Below, one piece after another: positions 1 to 5,524 of a stretch of DNA of 5,524 nt; the first letter of the stretch is position 1; every line of letters starts with the position of its first letter. A program made the translations under genes and the position numbers. The notes below the pieces were generated by a model, which had not been told where the DNA came from, ran no database searches, and worked only from the letters and a program-made list of their open reading frames with translations. Origin of the DNA: Planctomycetota bacterium (GTDB lineage Bacteria; Planctomycetota; UBA1135; UBA2386); the NCBI GenBank assembly GCA_947455805.1, contig CANGSN010000234.1, positions 1-5,524 on the forward strand, written 5' to 3'.

Positions 1-83
1 CCACCGACCCAGAGCAGGGCGATCACGGCCGGCAGCAGGCCGAGCACGATGCCCGGCCACGACAAACGGCGGCGCTGGCTCAC
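1..83 (-). CDS. N-terminus of an unidentified membrane protein (partial, runs off left edge)
   Basis: Reading the minus strand from the GTG at 83-81, the frame stays open to the window edge and gives 27 complete residues. They begin MSQRRRLSWPG and continue into a hydrophobic stretch (IVLGLLPAVIALLWVG). A short Arg-rich head before a hydrophobic helix suggests an inner-membrane protein with its N-terminus in the cytoplasm. The GTG overlaps the stop of the upstream DsrE-like gene (GTGA). A purine-rich AAGGTGG lies seven bases before it (minus strand of 91-97), so start and translational coupling are well supported. Too little is present to name the family. A transporter permease is possible, but that is a guess. 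Confidence 0.6.
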   Translation of the reverse strand, partial: MSQRRRLSWPGIVLGLLPAVIALLWVG

Positions 84-415
84 AGCGTGACCACCTTCGC
101 GGCCCGGCCCATCTCGCGCACGATCGCGTCCATGTCGGCGACCTTGCCGACCGCCGGCGTGACGCCGAAGTGGGACAGGCAGGTGCCGCACGGCACCAGG
201 TCGACGCCGCGTTCCTCGAGCAGGCGCAGCTCGGCCAGCACCGGCGAATCGGCGGCGACCAGCTTGACGCCGGCGTTGTAGAGCAGGATGGCCCGGAACT
301 CCGGCAGCGCGATCGACTTCCTCAGGAACGTGCCCAGGATCTTCTGGCCGAGCGCGCGATCGCCGTGGCCCATCTGGTCCTGGTTCAGCACCACGATCGT
401 GTCCATGGCCGGCAT
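80..415 (-). CDS. DsrE-like protein resembling the C-terminal domain of YedF (stand-alone)
   Basis: This 111-residue protein has the DsrE/DsrF-like fold pattern. An N-terminal strand (DTIVVLNQDQMGHGD) matches the start of the YedF C-terminal domain. A central YNAGVKL segment (residues 46-52) and a CGTC motif (Cys76, Cys79) in VDLVPCGTCLSHFG follow. The end resembles the 'VGxVxxMxxIVExM..A.KV' tail of YedF proteins. In YedF, a family tied to sulfur transfer and selenium metabolism, a TusA domain precedes this part. None is encoded here: only 94 bp separate the start from divergent purD. The Cys pair could carry a persulfide or act in redox chemistry; this is inferred from the family. The start is ATG at 415 or the in-frame ATG at 406, and neither has a clear ribosome binding site. 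The open frame continues upstream to 853 antisense to purD, but that part looks non-coding. The stop overlaps the next gene's GTG, so the two are probably one operon. Confidence 0.82.
   Translation of the reverse strand: MPAMDTIVVLNQDQMGHGDRALGQKILGTFLRKSIALPEFRAILLYNAGVKLVAADSPVLAELRLLEERGVDLVPCGTCLSHFGVTPAVGKVADMDAIVREMGRAAKVVTL
91..97 (-). promoter_or_regulatory. Ribosome binding site for the partial membrane protein
   Basis: The minus strand reads AAGGTGG, seven bases before the GTG at 83. It lies inside the 3' end of the DsrE-like gene. It supports GTG over any internal start and fits coupled translation of the two genes. Confidence 0.5.
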
Positions 416-509
416 GCAAGCGCCGCCCGCGGCACGCCGCCAGCACGTCGGCGACGAAGTGCTACCGGTAGGCCCGGGCACTCCGTAGCCTCTCCCGTTT
501 CCTTCGCGC
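416..509. promoter_or_regulatory. Divergent intergenic region (DsrE-like gene / purD) with two adjacent palindromes
   Basis: These 94 bp separate two divergently transcribed genes and must hold the promoters of both. A perfect 10-bp palindrome, CTACCGGTAG, lies at 462-471. A second 8-bp one, GCCCGGGC, lies at 472-479. AGTGC at 458-462 and GCACT at 478-482 form short outer inverted arms around both. No convincing sigma-70 -35/-10 pair or sigma-54 -24/-12 element was found by eye. There is no Shine-Dalgarno sequence before purD, where the preceding bases are pyrimidine-rich. A regulator site is possible, but short palindromes are common in GC-rich DNA. Confidence 0.3.
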
Positions 510-1778
510 ATGAACGTACTCGTCGTCGGCTCGGGCGGCCGTGAACACGCCCTCTGCTGGAAGCTGCGGCAGTCGCCGCTGGTGAAGCGCCTGTTCTGTG
601 CGCCGGGCAATCCGGGCACGAAGCTGGTCGCCGACAACGTCGAGATCCCGGCCGACGACATCGCGCGCCTGCTGCGCTTCGCGATCGACGAGAAGATCGA
701 CCTGACCGTCGTCGGCCCCGAGGCGCCGCTGTGCGAGGGCATCGTCGACGAGTTCCAGAAGCAGAAGAAGCTGTGCTTCGGGCCGAACAAGGCCGCCGCC
801 GAGATCGAGGGCAACAAGGCGTTCGCGCGCGAGCTGTGCCGTCGCCACCGCATCCCCGGCCCGTCGTTCTGGGTCTACGAGGAACTGGCCATGGCGCGCT
901 CGTTCGTCGACAACCGGCCGGACGGTCCGATCGTCGTCAAGGCGTCGGGGCTCGCCGCCGGCAAGGGCGTCACCGTCTGCAAGAACAACGAGGAGGCGCG
1001 CGCCGCGATCCACGAGTGCATGGAGCGGCGCCGCTTCGGCGACGCCGGCAACCGCGTCGTGTTCGAGGAGTTCCTCGAGGGCCACGAGGTGTCGCTGATC
1101 ACGCTGACCGACGGCCGCACGATCGTGCCGCTCGAACCGGCGCGCGACCACAAGGCCGTCGGCGACGGCGACAAGGGCCCGAACACGGGCGGCATGGGCG
1201 TGATCACGCCGGTGCACGTGCTGCCGCGCATCCGCACGCAGATCGAGAGCCAGATCGTGTTCCCGACGGTGCACGCGATGAACCGCGAGAACCGCCGCTA
1301 CCAGGGCTTCCTCTACGCCGGCCTGATGCTGACGCCGCAGGGCCCGCGCGTGCTGGAGTACAACTGCCGGCTCGGCGACCCGGAGACGCAGCCGCTGCTG
1401 ATGCGCCTGAAGAGCGACCTGCTGCCGCTGCTGCTGGCGACCGCCGAAGGCAAGCTCGAGGAACAGCAGGCTCCGGTCTGGGACGACCGCGTCGCCGTCT
1501 GCGTCGTCGCCTGCGCCGCCGGGTATCCCGGCGACTACAAGAAGGGCACGCCGATCTTCGGCATCGACCGCGTCGCCCAGGGCCCGGACCTGCAGGTCTT
1601 CCACGCCGGCACGGCGCAGCGCCTCGGCAGCGATCTGGTGACCGCCGGCGGGCGCGTGCTGGCCGTCACCGCGCTCGGCAAGGACCCGACGGCGGCGCGC
1701 GCCCGCTGCTACGAGGCCCTGCAGCAGATCGAGTTCGCCGGCATGCACTATCGCCGCGACATCGGAGCGCGGGCGTGA
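510..1778 (+). CDS. purD: Phosphoribosylamine-glycine ligase (GAR synthetase)
   Basis: PurD catalyses the second step of purine synthesis: ATP-dependent joining of glycine to 5-phosphoribosylamine to give GAR, in the cytoplasm. The 422-residue length is normal for the family and the protein looks complete. The N-terminal domain starts with GSGGREHA (7-14), followed by VVGPEAPL (67-74) and GPNKAAAEIEGNKAFA (91-106). The ATP-grasp domain has VKASGLAAGKGV (143-154), FEEFLEGHEVSL (185-196), DHKAVGDGDKGPNTGGMG (213-230) and EYNCRLGDPETQ (283-294), which carries the metal-binding Glu and Asn. The C-terminal domain has GYPGDYKKG (338-346), AGGRVLAVTALG and a closing YRRDIGARA. The ATG at 510 puts the GSGGREHA loop at its expected place. 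No Shine-Dalgarno sequence precedes it, so a leaderless or weakly initiated message is possible. It is the first of three co-directional genes; 34 bp separate it from the Fur-family gene. Confidence 0.97.
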   Translation: MNVLVVGSGGREHALCWKLRQSPLVKRLFCAPGNPGTKLVADNVEIPADDIARLLRFAIDEKIDLTVVGPEAPLCEGIVDEFQKQKKLCFGPNKAAAEIEGNKAFARELCRRHRIPGPSFWVYEELAMARSFVDNRPDGPIVVKASGLAAGKGVTVCKNNEEARAAIHECMERRRFGDAGNRVVFEEFLEGHEVSLITLTDGRTIVPLEPARDHKAVGDGDKGPNTGGMGVITPVHVLPRIRTQIESQIVFPTVHAMNRENRRYQGFLYAGLMLTPQGPRVLEYNCRLGDPETQPLLMRLKSDLLPLLLATAEGKLEEQQAPVWDDRVAVCVVACAAGYPGDYKKGTPIFGIDRVAQGPDLQVFHAGTAQRLGSDLVTAGGRVLAVTALGKDPTAARARCYEALQQIEFAGMHYRRDIGARA

Positions 1779-1782
1779 GCGG

Positions 1783-1797
1783 ACGACGGTCCGTCGT
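1783..1797. promoter_or_regulatory. Perfect 7-1-7 inverted repeat upstream of the fur-family gene (candidate operator)
   Basis: ACGACGG and CCGTCGT are perfect inverted arms around a single T at 1790, inside the 34-bp purD-fur gap and 15 bases before the GTG of fur. Fur and PerR boxes are often described as 7-1-7 inverted repeats, and fur-family genes are often autoregulated, so symmetry and place fit an operator. The bases are GC-rich and do not match the AT-rich Fur/PerR consensus. A poor promoter-like pair, GTGAGC (1775-1780) and TATGGT (1798-1803) with 17-bp spacing, would put the repeat exactly between -35 and -10; this is speculative. As RNA it could form a six-pair hairpin with a three-base loop. 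Confidence 0.4.
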
Positions 1798-1812
1798 TAT
1801 GGTCGGGGCGTC

Positions 1813-2273
1813 GTGAAGCTGGACCAGGAACAACAGGTGGTCGAGGCGGCGCTGCGCCGGCGCGGCTTCCGCTGGACGAACCAGCGGGCGGCGATCGTGC
1901 GCACGGCGCTGCAGAGCCACGAGCACTTCACCGCCGAGGAACTGCTGGCGCTGTGCCGGCGCATCGACCCCAAGGTCTCGCGCGCGACCGTCTATCGCAC
2001 GCTGGCGGTGCTCGAGGAGGCCGGCTTCGTCGAAGGCCTCGACACCGGCGACGGCGGCCGCCGCTTCGAGCACGTGCTCGGCCACGACCACCACGACCAC
2101 ATGGTGTGCCTCGGTTGCGGCTCCATCTTCGAGTTCCGCGACGACGAGCTCGAGCGGCGGCAGGAGGTCGCGGCCAAGCGCATCGGCTTCCGCATCGAGC
2201 GCCACAGCCTGCGCATCCACGGCCGCTGCCGCGACTGCCAGCGCGCGCAGAAGGGCGGCGATCGGGTGTCCGG

Positions 2274-2277
<4 letters not shown>
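1813..2277 (+). CDS. Fur-family metal- or peroxide-responsive transcriptional repressor
   Basis: This 154-residue protein has the full Fur architecture. The N-terminal winged helix includes RWTNQRAAIV (20-29), HFTAEEL (38-44) and the recognition-helix signature SRATVYRTLAVLEEAG (56-71). The C-terminal dimerisation and metal-binding domain has RRFEH (83-87), then HDHHDHMVCLGCG (91-103) and a final CRDC (139-142). Cys99, Cys102, Cys139 and Cys142 form the usual structural zinc site. His38, Glu86, His87 and the 91-96 His/Asp cluster are candidate sensory-metal ligands. Family members sense iron (Fur), zinc (Zur), manganese (Mur) or peroxide (PerR); which one cannot be told from sequence alone. 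The start is GTG, with only a weak GGGG (1805-1808) before it. No in-frame alternative start lies nearby. A 7-1-7 inverted repeat just upstream suggests autoregulation. The stop overlaps the ATG of the next regulator (ATGA). Confidence 0.93.
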
Positions 2278-3668
<1,391 letters not shown>

Positions 3669-3690
3669 CGCCGGGTCGGTGGGGCACGCG

Positions 3691-3711
3691 GCGGCTCGTG
3701 CTCTCAGCCGC
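3691..3711. terminator. Weak hairpin at the convergent gene junction
   Basis: GCGGCT (3691-3696) pairs with AGCCGC (3706-3711) around a nine-base loop. It lies at the tail-to-tail junction of the response regulator and the LOG gene and includes the LOG stop codon (3704-3706). No T-run follows on either strand, so it is not a classic intrinsic terminator. It could help define 3' ends in both directions. Support is positional only. Confidence 0.2.
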
Positions 3712-4486
3712 GCTTCGGCGTGCTCTCGCCGAGCAGCACGTTCGCCTTGCGGGCCCGGATGCGGCCGCCGAGGTGGCGCATGGCGCCGGCCTTCACGTAG
3801 GCGACCGCTTCGGCGACGTCGTCGGTGACCAGGATGCGGTCGAGGTCGGTGGCGGCGATGGTGCGTTCGCCGACCATCGACGTGCGCAGGAACTCGAGCA
3901 TCGGCCGCCAGTAGTCGACGCCCATCAGCACCAGCGGGAAGTCCTGGATCTTGCCGGTCTGGATCAGCGTCGCCGCTTCGAACAGCTCGTCCATGGTGCC
4001 GAAGCCGCCCGGCATGACCACGAAGGCGTGGCTGTACTTCACCAGCATGACCTTGCGGACGAAGAAGTAGCGGAACTCGACGAAGCGATCGAGGTAGGGG
4101 TTGTGCTTCTGCTCGTGCGGCAGCGTGATGTTGCAGCCGACGCTGAGTCCGCCCACGTCGCGCGCGCCGCGGTTCGCCGCCTCCATGATGCCGGGCCCAC
4201 CGCCGGTCATGATGGTGAAGCCTTCGCGGGCGATGCCGGCACTGACCTCGCGCGCGAGCTTGTACCAGCGGTTGTCCTCGCCGAAGCGCGCGCTGCCGAA
4301 CACGGTCACGCACGGCGGCAGGAAGTGCAGCGCGCGGAAGCCCTTGATGAACTCGCCGAAGATGCGGAACGCGCGCCACAGCTCGCGCAGGCGGCTGCGC
4401 GGTCCGGCGAGGAACTGCCGTTCGTTCTGGTCGCGCGAGTCCTTGCCCCACGACGGCGGCAACTGGTTCGGATCCGTCAGGTGCAT
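3704..4486 (-). CDS. LOG family (TIGR00730) Rossmann-fold protein, probable nucleoside-5'-monophosphate phosphoribohydrolase
   Basis: The 260-residue protein has a Rossmann-like core starting at CVTVFGSARF (59-68). It carries GGGPGIMEAANRGA (95-108), an Arg-Lys pair at 144-145 in FFVRKVMLVKY, and the LOG signature PGGFGTMDELFE (159-170). LOG proteins release the base from nucleoside 5'-monophosphates, giving ribose 5-phosphate and a free base such as adenine or a cytokinin; the related PpnN (YgdH) acts on purine monophosphates. Older annotations as lysine decarboxylase are wrong. The first 55 or so residues are an extension, partly a basic amphipathic helix (RLRELWRAFRIFGEFIKGF), known from longer bacterial members. 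The ATG at 4486 has GGAG eight bases upstream. Only 21 bp separate it from purQ, so it probably shares the purLQ transcript, favouring a role in purine nucleotide turnover. Substrate is inferred, not shown. Confidence 0.9.
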   Translation of the reverse strand: MHLTDPNQLPPSWGKDSRDQNERQFLAGPRSRLRELWRAFRIFGEFIKGFRALHFLPPCVTVFGSARFGEDNRWYKLAREVSAGIAREGFTIMTGGGPGIMEAANRGARDVGGLSVGCNITLPHEQKHNPYLDRFVEFRYFFVRKVMLVKYSHAFVVMPGGFGTMDELFEAATLIQTGKIQDFPLVLMGVDYWRPMLEFLRTSMVGERTIAATDLDRILVTDDVAEAVAYVKAGAMRHLGGRIRARKANVLLGESTPKRG

Positions 4487-4494
4487 GGATCGGG

Positions 4495-4498
4495 CTCC
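4495..4498 (-). promoter_or_regulatory. Ribosome binding site for the LOG-family gene
   Basis: The minus strand reads GGAG, eight bases before the ATG at 4486, inside the 21-bp gap after purQ. It supports ATG 4486 as the start and so the long N-terminal extension. Confidence 0.6.
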
Positions 4499-4507
4499 GT
4501 GGGCCGC

Positions 4508-5308
4508 TCAGCCTTCGGCCTTGGCGACGCGCACCATCTCGCGGAACACCACCATGCCATCGCCGTCCTCCGGCAAGGCACCGCGTTCGAGCTGCGTGCG
4601 CCGCCATTCGGGCATGTGCGTCGGCAGGTAGCTGCGGTCGGGGTGTGGCATGACGCCGAGCACGCGGCCGGTGCGGTTGGTCAGGCCGGCGAAGCCGAGC
4701 GGCGCGCCGTTCGGGTTGTGGGGGTACTGCTCGGTCGGCTTGCCGTCGGGGCCGACGTACAGCGCCGTCGCGTAGCCTTCGGCCAGCAGCATCTGCTGCA
4801 TCGCCGCGTCGCGCGCGATCAGGCGGCCTTCGCCGTGCGCCGCCGGCCAGCGCAGCGTGAGGCCCGCCGGCAGGAACACGCAGCGGGACTTCGTCGTCTG
4901 CAGCGTGACCCAGCGGCACTCGTAGTGGTTGCTGAGGTTGTGCGTCAGCGTCACCTCTTCCTCGAGCTTGTCGGTCGTGCACGGCAGCAGGCCCAGGCGC
5001 ACCAGCACCTGGAAGCCGTTGCAGATGCCGAGCACGAGGCCACCGCGGGCGACGAACTGCAGGATGCGGTCGCCGAGCTGCGCCTTCATCTCCTGCGCCA
5101 GCACGCGGCCCGAGCTGATGTCGTCGCCGTACGAGAAGCCGCCGGGCACGACGACCATGCGGAACTGGTCGAGCCGCTTCGGGTCGGCCAGCAGCTGCTG
5201 GATGTGCACGAACTCCGGCGCGCCGCCGGCGCGCGCGAACGCGTGGTGCGTCTCGCGTTCGCAGTTGATGCCGGGGGCGCGCAGCACCAGGACCTTGGGC
5301 GAGCTCAC
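4508..5308 (-). CDS. purQ: Phosphoribosylformylglycinamidine synthase, glutaminase subunit
   Basis: PurQ hydrolyses glutamine and passes ammonia to PurL, which turns FGAR into FGAM in purine synthesis. The 266-residue protein has the class I amidotransferase fold. The N-terminal VLVLRAPGINCERE (7-20) is typical of PurQ. VVVPGGFSYGDDISSG (52-67) precedes the nucleophile Cys96 in LGICNGFQVL (93-102). AAHGEGR (156-162) and GVMPHPDR (218-225) follow. His222 is the catalytic His, but the third triad position, usually Glu in PHPER, is Asp224 here. Length exceeds the roughly 225 residues of Gram-positive PurQ, partly from a C-terminal LPTHMPEWRR segment also seen in longer PurQ types. The start is GTG at 5308, overlapping the purL stop as GTGA. 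A strong GGAGGT lies five bases upstream, so translation should be coupled to purL. No purS is visible; it may lie beyond the right edge or be absent. Confidence 0.95.
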   Translation of the reverse strand: MSSPKVLVLRAPGINCERETHHAFARAGGAPEFVHIQQLLADPKRLDQFRMVVVPGGFSYGDDISSGRVLAQEMKAQLGDRILQFVARGGLVLGICNGFQVLVRLGLLPCTTDKLEEEVTLTHNLSNHYECRWVTLQTTKSRCVFLPAGLTLRWPAAHGEGRLIARDAAMQQMLLAEGYATALYVGPDGKPTEQYPHNPNGAPLGFAGLTNRTGRVLGVMPHPDRSYLPTHMPEWRRTQLERGALPEDGDGMVVFREMVRVAKAEG

Positions 5309-5524
5309 TTGCCACCTCCGACGGTTGCGACCAGCGTCTGGTCGAGATCGAGCGGGCGCTTCCAGGCCGCCTCCAGTTCGGACACCGGCATCGCCAGGAG
5401 CGGCGTGCTGCCGTGCTGCATGCGCACGAACGGCTCCTTCTGCACTTCGCCGACGACCGCGAACGGCACGTCGCCGAGGTTCGCGCGCAGGTCGGCCAGA
5501 CGATCGGGTGGGACCTCGAGCAGG
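5305..5524 (-). CDS. purL: C-terminal end of phosphoribosylformylglycinamidine synthase, synthetase subunit (partial)
   Basis: Seventy-two C-terminal residues are present; the rest lies beyond the right edge. The fragment starts LLEVPPDRLADLRANLGDVP and includes FAVVGEVQKEP, which fits the 'E(V/T)PP..L..L......VPF..IGEV' block near the end of PurL. It ends with SELEAAWKRPLD, like the 'L..AW...L' tail of the family, followed by a short Gly-rich end. PurL is the ATP-dependent FGAR amidotransferase catalytic subunit and uses ammonia from PurQ. The stop (TGA, 5307-5305) overlaps the GTG start of purQ, which strongly supports the assignment. The fragment has no catalytic motifs, so the call rests on the tail pattern and the neighbour. 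Confidence 0.85.
   Translation of the reverse strand, partial: LLEVPPDRLADLRANLGDVPFAVVGEVQKEPFVRMQHGSTPLLAMPVSELEAAWKRPLDLDQTLVATVGGGK
5314..5319 (-). promoter_or_regulatory. Strong ribosome binding site for purQ, inside the purL 3' end
   Basis: The minus strand reads GGAGGT, five bases before the GTG at 5308, and also encodes Gly-Gly near the PurL C-terminus. It is the best Shine-Dalgarno sequence in the window and fixes the GTG start of purQ. Confidence 0.75.

Noticed and set aside
416..446. Possible sigma-54 -24/-12 promoter for the DsrE-like gene (GG and TTGC on the minus strand)
   Set aside because: The GG-to-GC spacing is nine rather than ten bases, the -24 part does not match TGGCAC, and the TTGC touches the start codon. 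It looks like chance in GC-rich sequence.
416..853. Upstream extension of the DsrE-like frame to an ATG at 853
   Set aside because: The extra 146 residues run through the intergenic region and antisense to purD, are Ser/Arg-rich, and contain no TusA domain or other recognisable fold. The YedF-like homology begins only at the ATG at 415 or 406.
462..1748. A 428-codon open frame antisense to purD
   Set aside because: The composition is Ala/Arg/Asp/His repeats typical of the reverse complement of GC-rich coding sequence, with no motif; purD on the other strand is complete.
2097..2147. A CxxC/His-rich stretch that could be read as a separate zinc-finger or rubredoxin-like element
   Set aside because: It is the normal metal-binding segment of the Fur-family protein, in frame and at the expected position.
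1953..2273. N-terminal extension of the response-regulator frame
   Set aside because: These 107 codons overlap fur in another frame and give Arg/Pro/His-rich sequence. The receiver domain begins right after the ATG at 2274, which forms an ATGA overlap with the fur stop.

Overview
The window is GC-rich bacterial DNA (about two-thirds or more G+C by eye), with tightly packed genes, GTG as well as ATG starts, and several 4-base start/stop overlaps. No rRNA, tRNA, CRISPR array or mobile element is visible. A free-standing NtrC-type regulator, separate purL and purQ, and a long N-terminally extended LOG protein would suit a high-GC Planctomycetota, Acidobacteriota or Myxococcota-like genome. That placement is inference from gene style; there is no phylogenetic marker to test it.

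Layout. (1) Left edge, minus strand: a small DsrE-fold protein resembling the C-terminal half of YedF (80-415), coupled by a GTGA overlap to a membrane protein that runs off the left edge (83-1). (2) A 94-bp divergent intergenic region (416-509) with two adjacent short palindromes. (3) Plus strand, 510-3668: purD, a Fur-family repressor and a sigma-54-dependent response regulator. fur and the regulator overlap by ATGA. A perfect 7-1-7 inverted repeat lies in the 34-bp purD-fur gap, just upstream of fur. (4) A 35-bp convergent junction (3669-3703). (5) Minus strand, from the right edge inward: the purL 3' end (5524-5305), purQ (5308-4508) and a LOG/TIGR00730-family nucleotide-processing protein (4486-3704), arranged as a compact operon.

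Purine synthesis frames the window. PurD makes GAR, and PurL with PurQ converts FGAR to FGAM two steps later. The LOG protein behind purQ probably acts on purine nucleoside monophosphates. Between the two purine blocks sits a pair of regulators, one metal- or peroxide-sensing and one phosphorelay-type, co-transcribed behind purD. Most of the content is conserved housekeeping. The points most worth a second look are the 7-1-7 palindrome, the fur/sigma-54 regulator coupling, the purLQ-LOG arrangement, the YedF-like DsrE protein with its membrane partner, and an Asp in place of the expected catalytic Glu in PurQ.
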